Part shown: positions 15,973-22,718 of the stretch, one piece after another
Layout: every line of letters starts with the position of its first letter
Numbering within the stretch: position 1 is the first letter of the stretch
DNA from: Actinomycetes bacterium
GTDB lineage: Bacteria > Actinomycetota > Humimicrobiia > JAHJRV01
NCBI GenBank assembly: GCA_030640275.1
Contig: DAOWJR010000072.1
Coordinates: 1-22,718 of the forward strand
DNA: 22,718 bases
Reading direction: 5' to 3'
Notes under the pieces: generated by a model
Database searches by the model: none
Told to the model about the DNA's origin: nothing
The model's input: the letters and a program-made list of their open reading frames with translations, nothing else
Made by a program: the position numbers and the translations under genes

Positions 15973-17733
15973 TTGTTAAAAGAGATAAAGGTTGAAAATA
16001 TAGCTTTAATTGATAAAGCACACATCAAATTTTCCCCGGGACTTACAATTTTATCAGGTGAAACAGGAGCAGGCAAAACATTAATAGTTGAAGCGTTAAA
16101 ACTACTCGTTGGTGAAAAAGCAGACAAAGATTTAATAAGATCTGGTAAAAAAAATGCTTATGTTGAAGGGTATATAGAATTAAATAAATGGCCCAAATTA
16201 CTAAAGAATCTTATAAAGTTAAAATATGTTGATGAAGGCTGCGAATATTTAATTTTAGGAAGAAAACTCGATAGAGATGGAAAAAATCAATGCTATTTAA
16301 ATGGAAGAAGCACTACTTTAAAAACCTTAAAAAAAATAGGAAACTTACTTATAGATCTACATGGTCAACACGAGCACCAATCTCTGTTTAATGTTTCGAA
16401 TCATTTAGAAGTTTTGGATAATTTTGGCAAAGAAGAGATAGTAAATTTAAGAAAATCTTATGAAAGATTATTTTTAAAGAGAAAAAAGCTTAAGCAGAAT
16501 TATTTGAAACTGGAAAGCACAGAGAGGGAAAGATTAATAGATAGACTGGAGTTTGAGAAGAAAGAAATTGAGAGAGCAGAGCTAAAAATAGACGAAGAAA
16601 AGAAATTAAAAACAGAAAGAGAAGTATTAAGAAATTATGAAAACATTTATTCATTATCTAAAAATATATACGGTTTATTAGAGAGTGATGAGAATGAAGA
16701 AGAAGGAATTATTCAAAAAATTGCTCAACTATTAAATAGTGCTGATAAATTATCATCGATGGATACAAGATTAAAGACTCAATCTCAAGAATTAAAATCA
16801 ATTTATTACAGCCTTTCAGAAATTTCCTCAGTTATTAGAAAATATATTAATGATATTATATATAATCCAAAAAGACTCGAGCAGATTGAAAATAGGCTTG
16901 CACTGATATCTAATTTAAAAAGAAAATATGGAAATACAATAGAGGAGGTATTAAGATATCTCAGCTCGATTAAAAATAGATTAGTAGGTTTAAAAAATCA
17001 TGAAAAAAATGTAGAAAATATTAAAAAAGAACTAAAAGAATATGATAATACCTTGTCAAATATAGCGTCAAAACTTTCTAAAAGAAGAAAAAAGGTAGCA
17101 AAGGAATTATCTGAAGTTATATCCAAAGAGTTGGAAGAATTAGAATTAAAAAATTGTAAATTTGAAGTTAGTTTAAAAAGAGTTAAAAACAAAGAGGGTA
17201 TATTTGTTGATGGCGATTTCGTTAAACCACTTATAAATGGAGCAGATAAAGTCGAATTTCTAATTTCTCCAAATCCAGGAGAACCTTTAATGCCATTAGC
17301 TAAGATTGCATCGGGTGGGGAGATTTCAAGAATAATGTTAGCAATTAAAATATGTTTAGATGAAGCTGATGAGATTCCAATTCTAGTGTTTGATGAAATT
17401 GATGTGGGTGTTGGTGGAACTGCTGCTCCATCCGTTGCTGCTAAATTATTAAAATTATCACTACTTCATCAAATTTTCTGTATTACACATCTTGCACCAA
17501 TAGGGTCAATGGCAGATACCCATTTCTTGATAGAGAAAGAGTTAAGAAAAAATAGAACCATTACAAAAGTAAAAAAAATAAAAAACGAGGAAAGGATTGA
17601 AGAGATAAATAGAATGCTAATAGGTGAAAAATCAACAAAGTTATCTTATAATCATGCGAAGGAGATTTTAGAAAAAGCAAGATCTTTTAAAATGAAACTT
17701 AAAAAAACGATTAGTCTAAAAAAAGAATGCTGA
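15973..17733 (+). CDS. recN: DNA repair protein RecN (SMC-like ATPase)
   Basis: From TTG 15973 the product has 586 residues and begins MLKEIKVENIALIDKAHIKF, the standard RecN start. GAGGT lies 7 nt upstream. The frame is open back to 15898, but the extra 25 residues match nothing. Walker A GETGAGKT is at 29-36, followed by the IDLHGQHEHQSL stretch diagnostic of RecN, a long Lys/Glu-rich coiled coil, the signature ASGGEISRIMLAIK, Walker B PILVFDEIDVGVGG and the switch region IFCITHLAPI. RecN helps join and repair double-strand breaks with RecA. In many genomes recN lies with argR; here it follows parB alone. Confidence 0.96.
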   Translation: MLKEIKVENIALIDKAHIKFSPGLTILSGETGAGKTLIVEALKLLVGEKADKDLIRSGKKNAYVEGYIELNKWPKLLKNLIKLKYVDEGCEYLILGRKLDRDGKNQCYLNGRSTTLKTLKKIGNLLIDLHGQHEHQSLFNVSNHLEVLDNFGKEEIVNLRKSYERLFLKRKKLKQNYLKLESTERERLIDRLEFEKKEIERAELKIDEEKKLKTEREVLRNYENIYSLSKNIYGLLESDENEEEGIIQKIAQLLNSADKLSSMDTRLKTQSQELKSIYYSLSEISSVIRKYINDIIYNPKRLEQIENRLALISNLKRKYGNTIEEVLRYLSSIKNRLVGLKNHEKNVENIKKELKEYDNTLSNIASKLSKRRKKVAKELSEVISKELEELELKNCKFEVSLKRVKNKEGIFVDGDFVKPLINGADKVEFLISPNPGEPLMPLAKIASGGEISRIMLAIKICLDEADEIPILVFDEIDVGVGGTAAPSVAAKLLKLSLLHQIFCITHLAPIGSMADTHFLIEKELRKNRTITKVKKIKNEERIEEINRMLIGEKSTKLSYNHAKEILEKARSFKMKLKKTISLKKEC

Positions 17734-17776
17734 GTGGATAAGCAGAAGAAAAAACTTGGTATTGTATCCCGCCAAA

Positions 17777-18312
17777 TTAAGCGTATTTTCTATAAATTAG
17801 ATGCAACTGGACCTTTACCCAGAGAAAGATTTCATTTTCATTAGGAGAGCCCTCATATTCATCAACAACATCAACTACGTCCATCATTAATCCATCGTAT
17901 TGGCCACTACCCAACCACAGAATGTAAGGAATTTCTTCGTTTAATATTATATTATGCCATTTTTGATTGCTTGCATTCACAAAAAAAGAATCTTCCCAGC
18001 CAGGATCTTCTCTTATGAACATAGAATCGTCTTCAGTTACTGTTGTTTTTGGTATATTAGGATTATCTGGAGTTTTGTAAGCAGGTTCCCAATCAGTTCG
18101 ATAACGTCTTCCCTTATCAGCTTCACCAATACTTACATAGGCCATGATTATAGTGCCAGAAGATCTGAGTTCAGAAAGAAATTGTTTGTTCAGAACAGAA
18201 TAAGGTTCGATAACTACAATATCAAATCGTTTTAGCTTTTCTAAGTCTTCATTTGTATAATCCTGATAAACATTTGCATATGAAGTAATATTTTCCAAAT
18301 TTCGTCTGACGT
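17777..18312 (-). pseudogene. GH114/TM1410-like glycoside hydrolase fragment, cut at both ends
   Basis: The minus-strand frame contains recognisable parts of the GH114 (endo-alpha-1,4-polygalactosaminidase-like, TM1410/MJ1477) barrel: YANVYQDYTNEDLEKLKRFD, IVVIEPYS, AYVSIGEAD, SFFVNASNQKWH and DGLMMDVVDVVDEYEG. These are usually secreted or surface enzymes. The frame runs into the IS1182 element at 18312, so the N-terminus and signal peptide are lost. If the IS is removed, an in-frame TGA lies a few codons upstream, so the 5' end was lost before or with cassette joining. After SPNENE the reading turns atypical and stops at 17777, about 60 residues short of the usual end. It is most likely a dead remnant. 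Confidence 0.75.
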
Positions 18313-18328
18313 CAGACTGTGTGAAAAC
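18313..18328 (+). repeat. Left terminal inverted repeat of the IS1182 element
   Basis: CAGACTGTGTGAAAAC is the exact reverse complement of 19838-19853. With the left flank it also makes the 14-bp palindrome GTCTGACGTCAGAC at 18304-18317. Confidence 0.93.
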
Positions 18329-18394
18329 TCTTGTAATTAGTAGTATCATCGATATAATTATACATAGATAATTTAGCTTGTAAAGGAGGAATAA

Positions 18395-19828
18395 ATGGCT
18401 TACATAGAAGGTATTTCCCGAAAACAAGTAATCTTATTTCCTGATGTAATTGACGACTATATTGAGGATAACAACCAGGTGCAGTTTATTGATGCTTTTG
18501 TAGATAGCATGGATTTAAAAGAATTGGAATTCAAATATGCTGAACCTGAACCCACTGGGCGTCCACCCTACAATCCTGCGGATTTATTAAAACTCTATAT
18601 CTATGGCTATTTAAACCGAATTCGTTCCAGTCGTTCTTTAGAAAAAGAGACCCATAGGAACATTGAATTGATGTGGCTTTTAAGGAAACTTACTCCAGAT
18701 TTTAAGACCATAGCTGATTTCCGCAAGGACAACAAAAAAGCAATAAAAGCAGTGTGTAGGGAGTTCATTCTTTTATGTAAAAAGCTTTCTCTATTTAGAG
18801 GTGAGCTTATTGCGATAGATGGGAGTAAGTTCAAGGCGGTGAATTCTAAGAAGAGGAATTTTAATGAAGCAAAATTAAATAAGAAGATAAAGGAGATCGA
18901 AGAGAAAATCGACACTTATCTTTCTGAATTAGAGGAAAACGATAGGGATGAAACTCAGATTTCTTTAACTGACCCTGATAGTCGGACGATGGTGAACAAT
19001 CAGCGGATAGAGGTTTGTTATAATATGCAATTCACAGTTGATGAAAAACACAAGCTGATTCTTGACCATGAAGTGACCAATGAGGTTAAAGACCAGAATC
19101 AATTAAGTAAGATGGCAAAAAGAGCAAAGGAAATACTTGGAGTAGAAGAAATAGAGGTATTAACGGACAAGGGGTATTACAATGCTGTTGAGATAAAAGA
19201 GTGTGTAGATAATGGAATAAAGCCTTATATTCCAGAGCTAGAGAGCACAGTATCAAAAAAAGTGAATATTCCTCGTCCTGAGTTTTACAAAAATAAGTTC
19301 AGCTATGATAAGGAAAAAGATGTTTACATCTGTCCAGAAGGGATTGAACTGAGATACAGAAATACGGCAGTGCATCATGGCAAAAGGATGAGGCTTTATA
19401 AAAGCGAAGAGTGCATGGGATGTAAATCAAAAAGACTACGCACTAAAAATAAAAATGGTCGGATTATCTATCGTTGGGAAAACGAAGAGATTTTGGAGGA
19501 TATGAGAAGACGGATAAAATTGAACAAAGATAAGGTAAAGAAGCAGCAGTGGTTAACCGAGCACATATTCAGAACGATGAAGAGGAACTTTAATCAAGGA
19601 TATTTTCTTATGGAAGGGATTGATAAGGTTGGAGGGGAGATGGGATTAACAGTTCTTGCTTATAATATAAAAAGAGTTCTAAATATATTAGGAGTAGATG
19701 ATCTGATAACTGTAGTAAAAGGAAAATCTAATAAAATATTTAATAATTTAGAGAACATATGGATAAAAATCAAAGATCTTTTCTTCTATTGGCTAAAAAC
19801 TACCTATATAGAGGTAATATATGCCTAA
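18395..19828 (+). CDS. IS1182-family DDE transposase
   Basis: The 477-residue protein has the family's plan: an N-terminal DNA-binding part with GRPPYNPADLLKLYIYGYLN, then the RNase-H-like DDE core with first Asp142 (IAIDGSKFKAVNSK), the conserved TDPDSRTM stretch, second Asp258 (VLTDKGYYN), a Cys-containing insert (C313, C340, C343) and the catalytic Glu389 (LTEHIFRTMKRNFNQGYF). All three catalytic residues are present and the frame is intact, so it is probably active. ATG 18395 follows AAAGGAGG at good spacing. It cuts and joins the terminal inverted repeats at 18313 and 19853. Confidence 0.95.
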   Translation: MAYIEGISRKQVILFPDVIDDYIEDNNQVQFIDAFVDSMDLKELEFKYAEPEPTGRPPYNPADLLKLYIYGYLNRIRSSRSLEKETHRNIELMWLLRKLTPDFKTIADFRKDNKKAIKAVCREFILLCKKLSLFRGELIAIDGSKFKAVNSKKRNFNEAKLNKKIKEIEEKIDTYLSELEENDRDETQISLTDPDSRTMVNNQRIEVCYNMQFTVDEKHKLILDHEVTNEVKDQNQLSKMAKRAKEILGVEEIEVLTDKGYYNAVEIKECVDNGIKPYIPELESTVSKKVNIPRPEFYKNKFSYDKEKDVYICPEGIELRYRNTAVHHGKRMRLYKSEECMGCKSKRLRTKNKNGRIIYRWENEEILEDMRRRIKLNKDKVKKQQWLTEHIFRTMKRNFNQGYFLMEGIDKVGGEMGLTVLAYNIKRVLNILGVDDLITVVKGKSNKIFNNLENIWIKIKDLFFYWLKTTYIEVIYA

Positions 19829-19837
19829 TTGCTTCTG

Positions 19838-19853
19838 GTTTTCACACAGTCTG
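19838..19853 (-). repeat. Right terminal inverted repeat of the IS1182 element
   Basis: GTTTTCACACAGTCTG lies 10 nt after the transposase stop and is followed by the ACGT target duplication. Confidence 0.93.
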
Positions 19854-19869
19854 ACGTTATATGAAATTC
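19854..19869 (+). repeat. 16-bp cassette core repeat, copy 1
   Basis: ACGTTATATGAAATTC recurs exactly at 20966-20981, 1112 bp away. The sequence after it is also similar (AACCCCTCCTTT versus GAACCTCGCCTTT, then an ATATAGC). Each copy stands just before a two-gene module. The first four bases are also the right copy of the IS target duplication. Confidence 0.8.
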
Positions 19870-19900
19870 AAAACCCCTCCTTTAAAGGAGAAATATAGCA

Positions 19901-20464
19901 ATGAAAAAGGAAACATCAATGAAAAATTTCATTTTTAGGATGATGACAATAGTTATGAAAATACGAGGCATTTTTCGCAATAAAAAGAAAGAGGTTTTAT
20001 TAACTGGAATTAAAAAAGGTGATGTAGTCCTAGATTATGGTTGTGGAATAGGGTTTAATACTATACCTGCTGCAGAGATAGCAGGAGAGAAAGGTAAAAT
20101 ATATGCTTTAGATTTCCATCCTTTAGCTATTAAGACTGTAGGGAAAGAAATAAGAAAAAAAGGGCTAACAAATGTAGAAACAATTCTCTCCGATCTAGAT
20201 ACTGGAATTCCAGATAAATCGGTAGATATTGTTTTATTATATAATGTGATTCCAATGATTGAAAATCGTCCTGCTTTAATTAAAGAGCTGTATAGAGCAT
20301 TAAGACTGGGAGGGATTCTTTCTGTGAAAAGTGGTTTAGGTGTAAATTTATATTCAAGAGAGAGAATTAAGACAAACAATTTAGAAAAACTTATGATAGA
20401 TAATGGTCCATTGAAATTAAGGAAGAAAATTGGAAAATTTCATATTTTCGAAAAAATTGATTAG
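19901..20464 (+). CDS. Class I SAM-dependent methyltransferase
   Basis: The 187-residue protein has a Rossmann-type SAM-binding fold: motif I VLDYGCGIG at 43-51, the acidic residue Asp71 in YALDFHPLAIKTV that should bind the SAM ribose, and the motif IVLLYNVIP that resembles the post-II strand. It has a basic, partly hydrophobic N-terminus (FIFRMMTIVMKIRGIFRNKKK), so membrane association is possible. The substrate is not known; short UbiE/ArsM-like enzymes share these motifs. ATG 19901 follows GGAG. It is first of two genes in a module bounded by the core repeats, and 13 nt before the next gene. Confidence 0.85.
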   Translation: MKKETSMKNFIFRMMTIVMKIRGIFRNKKKEVLLTGIKKGDVVLDYGCGIGFNTIPAAEIAGEKGKIYALDFHPLAIKTVGKEIRKKGLTNVETILSDLDTGIPDKSVDIVLLYNVIPMIENRPALIKELYRALRLGGILSVKSGLGVNLYSRERIKTNNLEKLMIDNGPLKLRKKIGKFHIFEKID

Positions 20465-20477
20465 GAGGTGAAATAAA

Positions 20478-20861
20478 ATGGGAGAAAACGAAAAAGGAAG
20501 GCTTTCAATCTATGTTCAGGCTGCAATTGCAATGATGTTGATACAACTTGTTCATAAGATAGTACGTGAAATTCCTGGATCTTTTGGATTTATAGGGGAA
20601 GGAATGCGAATAGGAATGGTGATTACACCAATCTTTGCCTCTCTTCTTGCTGTAGGAATAGTACTACTTGTTTTAAGGATTAAATGGGGTTTAATATTAG
20701 GAATTGCTGATGGTGCATGCATGCTTTTCCAACCTATTTTAGTACATGTAATTCTTGCTAAGCCTGATGTAAACGGCATCTGGTGGTATCCTGTGTTTCC
20801 AATAATGCAGGGTCTATTGATTATTTACTTTTGTATTTTAGCTTGGAAAAAATTTGATTGA
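20478..20861 (+). CDS. Small four-helix membrane protein, unknown function
   Basis: I do not recognise this family. The 127-residue protein has four predicted membrane segments, at about residues 12-28, 44-66, 69-92 and 103-123, with WWYPVFPIMQGLL in the last loop and helix. AGGAGGTG precedes ATG 20478, a strong ribosome binding site. It is the second gene of the first cassette-like module and its stop is 19 nt before the attC-like palindrome. Co-transcription with the methyltransferase is likely, and a shared role at the membrane is only inferred. Confidence 0.75.
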   Translation: MGENEKGRLSIYVQAAIAMMLIQLVHKIVREIPGSFGFIGEGMRIGMVITPIFASLLAVGIVLLVLRIKWGLILGIADGACMLFQPILVHVILAKPDVNGIWWYPVFPIMQGLLIIYFCILAWKKFD

Positions 20862-20879
20862 ACATTAATTATGGCTCGA

Positions 20880-20981
20880 CTTCACATAACATGGGCTATA
20901 CAGCTACGGTGCCACGCACCTTCGCCCAAATTTGCCCTAATGGGCAAACTTCATATAGCCCGAAAACGTTATATGAAATTC
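20880..20981 (+). repeat. attC-like cloverleaf palindrome with cassette core copy 2
   Basis: Outer arms TTCACATAAC (20881-20890) and GTTATATGAA (20968-20977) pair at 9 of 10. Inner arms GGGCTATA (20893-20900) and TATAGCCC (20954-20961) pair perfectly. The spacers between them are unequal, 2 nt and 6 nt. Inside lie two hairpins: GGTGC-CAC-GCACC (20908-20920) and TTTGCCC-TAAT-GGGCAAA (20931-20948). The order R''-L''-variable part-L'-R', unequal spacers and ends near RYYYAAC and GTTRRRY (one mismatch each) match integron attC sites. The right end is the core repeat ACGTTATATGAAATTC (20966-20981). No integron integrase is in the window. Confidence 0.65.
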
Positions 20982-21053
20982 CGAACCTCGCCTTTGGAGA
21001 TAAAAGTAATATATAGCTTTGAACTTAACTGAAATATGAACAGGGGGTGAAAA

Positions 21054-21440
21054 ATGAAAATCACAGGAAATAAAATATATTTTTCTTATATTCTACTTGG
21101 TTTATTGTATTTTATATCAAAAATAAATTTTTATATTTTTGGATTTGTTTATCTTAAAGGGGTAACATTAGGGTTAATTGCAACAGTTTTAACGATAACT
21201 GTTGGAGCGCTTGCTTTCAAAGAATATAAAGAAAAGAGTAAACCAATAGCACATTGGATAGCGATCCTAATACCTTTGATTATTATTCCTCTTGTTCCCA
21301 TGATTATGATTCATAATTTAGGAGAAGGAATATTCCAGATAGAGAAAATAGCAATATTAGTAATATTTGGGTGTCTGGCAGTTATGCAGATTGTTTTAGC
21401 TATTTTGATGTTCAAGAATTTAGAGGTAAAAAATGATTAA
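21054..21440 (+). CDS. Small membrane protein, unknown function
   Basis: I do not recognise a family for this 128-residue protein. It has about four hydrophobic helices (residues 9-27, 33-54, 64-87 and 98-121), with a charged KEYKEKSKP loop after the second. GGGGGTG stands before ATG 21054. It overlaps the next gene by 8 nt, so the two are translationally coupled. It opens the second cassette-like module, 72 nt after the core repeat, and resembles in size and layout the membrane protein of the first module without clear sequence identity. Confidence 0.7.
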   Translation: MKITGNKIYFSYILLGLLYFISKINFYIFGFVYLKGVTLGLIATVLTITVGALAFKEYKEKSKPIAHWIAILIPLIIIPLVPMIMIHNLGEGIFQIEKIAILVIFGCLAVMQIVLAILMFKNLEVKND

Positions 21441-22110
21441 TCAAACTATCGTTGCTGTTTTATTAGTTATACCGTTGATTACTATGATAATCCCAAGTAT
21501 TAGATACTGGTCAGAGTTCAAAAAAGAGAAAAAGAAGAAAGCAGGAAAGAAAACAAAATATAATAAAGCGTTTTTCTATTTATTTGTGGCTGGTGTATTG
21601 TGTATGTGGATGTCTTGGGTTGGAGGTATCTTATTTCTTTTCCTAAACAAATTTTACAGTATTTTTGGATTTCTGACATTTTCATCACCTTATGAAACAG
21701 CAATACAGATTGCAGGGCTTATTATTTTTTACATTGGATCAGTTATATACAATCTGAATATTATCGTTGCGGGTAAATATCTGCGTCCCTCAACATCTGG
21801 CACACTTGAGGAGCATAAGTTGATTAAAGAAGGTCCCTTTGCAGTGATAAGACATCCTCTGTATGTATCTTATATCTTTATCTTAGCAGGATTAAGTTTA
21901 ATTCTTTTTAGTTATTGGTTGTTAATTCCTACTCTTTGCGTAATTATTGGAATTTATCCAATGGCAAAAGCCGAAGAGGAAACATTAATAGAACAATTTG
22001 GAGAGGAATATTTAGAATATAAAGAAAAACTTGAAATCGTAAATCAGAAAAAGTTGCCTATGCTGAGCAGGCGTAATGGGATCTTGTGGAAATTCCACCC
22101 GCTCTGTTAA
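21433..22110 (+). CDS. Isoprenylcysteine carboxyl methyltransferase/phospholipid methyltransferase-like membrane protein
   Basis: The 225-residue protein has about five membrane helices. Its second half carries the motif set of the ICMT/PEMT superfamily: GPFAVIRHPLY with Arg140, His141, Pro142 and Tyr144, and, after the last helices, KAEEETLIEQFGEEYLEY, whose acidic pair and Tyr help hold the SAM cofactor. Bacterial members methylate lipids or small molecules at the membrane; the substrate here is not known. A basic stretch KKEKKKKAGKKTKYNK follows the first helix. ATG 21433 lies inside the previous gene. Confidence 0.85.
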   Translation: MINQTIVAVLLVIPLITMIIPSIRYWSEFKKEKKKKAGKKTKYNKAFFYLFVAGVLCMWMSWVGGILFLFLNKFYSIFGFLTFSSPYETAIQIAGLIIFYIGSVIYNLNIIVAGKYLRPSTSGTLEEHKLIKEGPFAVIRHPLYVSYIFILAGLSLILFSYWLLIPTLCVIIGIYPMAKAEEETLIEQFGEEYLEYKEKLEIVNQKKLPMLSRRNGILWKFHPLC

Positions 22111-22548
22111 AAATTTTCTTTAAAATCAGTTTGAATTTTTTCGAATACAAACAGCCAATAAAAAAACAGCACCTTTAACTAATATCAGATATAAGAATTG
22201 TGTTAGAATTTATGCAAATTTATTGTATTGTTATATTTTTAAATATTAATTAGTTATATGAAAATTAGAACTCAGTTTGTAATTTTAAATATTTAAAATC
22301 TTAAATAAAATAAATTGAAATAAATGAATTGGTTATGCAGGAGAAATATAAGGAGATATTTTTTTCCACCCATTGCAGGATTTATAGCTCAAATGTTCTC
22401 TAGAGGTCTTAAATAGATTCGAGTAAAAATTGGTTATGCAAGAAGGATATTGAAAAATTCGTTATTAAAGAATATCAATAGACTTTCCTGCATATCTTAT
22501 ATAATATCCTAATAAATTATATTTTTTAGCATTATAAAAGGAGGGGCT
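22111..22548. other. AT-rich spacer with short direct and inverted repeats
   Basis: The spacer holds a 13-bp direct repeat AATTGGTTATGCA (22327-22339 and 22428-22440), with similarity extending about 10 nt further, and TCCTGCATA (22486-22494), the inverse of TATGCAGGA in the first copy. GTTATATGAAAATT at 22253-22266 resembles the cassette core but has no palindrome before it. No convincing gene is seen. The promoter of the S9 peptidase gene should be near the right end. Confidence 0.5.
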
Positions 22549-22718
22549 ATGCTAACGCGAAAAAAGCAGTATATATCTACTGATGATTTATATAGATTTA
22601 AATTGATTATTGACTGCCAAATCTCTCCATCTGGTAAACATGTAGTTTTTTGTATACAGAGAGTAGATAGAAAGAGTGAAAAGAAATATTCAAATCTATG
22701 GATTGTACCAACTGAAAA
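22549..22718 (+). CDS. S9-family peptidase (acylaminoacyl/prolyl oligopeptidase type), N-terminal part
   Basis: From ATG 22549, preceded by AAAGGAGGGG, 56 residues can be read before the window ends. The stretch DDLYRFKLIIDCQISPSGKH and the following VVFCIQRVDRKSEKKYSNLW, then IVPT, is the usual beginning of S9 peptidases, where the first blades of the N-terminal beta-propeller filter substrates for a C-terminal serine hydrolase domain. The catalytic domain lies outside the window, so activity cannot be judged. No signal peptide is seen, so it is probably cytoplasmic. Confidence 0.85.
   Translation, partial: MLTRKKQYISTDDLYRFKLIIDCQISPSGKHVVFCIQRVDRKSEKKYSNLWIVPTE

Larger units (their letters stand above)
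18313..19853 (+). mobile_element. Complete IS1182-family insertion sequence
   Basis: The element of 1541 bp is bounded by perfect 16-bp terminal inverted repeats, CAGACTGTGTGAAAAC at the left and GTTTTCACACAGTCTG at the right. It is flanked by ACGT on both sides (18309-18312 and 19854-19857), a 4-bp target duplication of a palindromic tetranucleotide. It carries one intact transposase gene. The insertion lies at the junction of the GH114 fragment and a cassette-like module, and falls inside the ACGTTATATG core of that module. Intact ends and gene suggest recent arrival. Confidence 0.93.

Noticed and set aside
22253..22266. GTTATATGAAAATT after the second module, considered as a third cassette core.
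   Set aside because: It lacks the preceding palindrome and the ACG in front, and such AT-rich matches can arise by chance; kept only as a remark.
1..22718. CRISPR arrays, tRNA and rRNA genes.
   Set aside because: No regularly spaced repeats, tRNA-like folds that close, or rRNA-like stretches were seen on either strand by reading.

Overview
This window is a low-GC (AT-rich by eye) bacterial chromosome segment centred on the replication origin. All genes left of about 9.03 kb that belong to the core block lie on the minus strand (dnaN, dnaA and a gene before dnaA). All core genes right of about 9.5 kb lie on the plus strand (rpmH, rnpA, yidD, yidC, khpB/jag, parA, parB, recN). The divergence point holds DnaA-box-like sequence and an AT-rich dyad, so it is the likely oriC. 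The short Gram-positive-style YidC, the TTG/GTG starts, the DUF5679 protein and the AT-rich codon use suggest a Firmicutes-like or candidate-phylum anaerobe. An Atribacterota-like lineage is my best guess but is not proven by the sequence.

Layout. (1) 1-4.55 kb, minus strand: start of a response regulator, then a four-gene MacAB-like export operon (adaptor, ATPase, FtsX-type permease, Yip1-like membrane protein). (2) 5.0-9.03 kb, minus strand: a tiny zinc-ribbon-like DUF5679 protein with a clear terminator, dnaN, dnaA, and, 2 nt upstream of dnaA in the same operon, a GHKL ATPase fused to a winged HTH. (3) 9.03-9.5 kb: oriC candidate, divergent promoters, and a strong hairpin in the rpmH leader. 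(4) 9.5-11.9 kb, plus strand: rpmH-rnpA-yidD-yidC-khpB. The mnmE/mnmG/rsmG genes that often follow are absent. (5) 11.9-13.8 kb: a lipoprotein gene, then 1.1 kb of non-coding DNA with two parS sites in opposite orientation and two decayed IS200/IS605-type ends. (6) 13.8-17.7 kb: parA with a 100-residue charged N-terminal extension, parB split by one in-frame TAA, a compact structured element, and recN. (7) 17.7-22.7 kb, accessory: a GH114 gene fragment cut by a complete IS1182-family insertion sequence (perfect 16-bp inverted repeats, ACGT target duplication). Next come two gene modules that each start with the same 16-bp core and are separated by a cloverleaf-like attC-resembling palindrome. 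The modules encode methyltransferases and small membrane proteins. The window ends in the start of an S9-family peptidase.

Together the core genes initiate replication (DnaA, DnaN), segregate the origin (ParA, ParB, parS), and handle membrane protein insertion and RNA processing. The most interesting unexplained items are the GHKL-HTH gene in front of dnaA, the nonsense codon in parB next to two good parS sites, the rpmH leader hairpin that seems to separate its ribosome binding site from the start codon, the FtsY-like extension of ParA, and the integron-cassette-like modules whose core has been hit by an IS.
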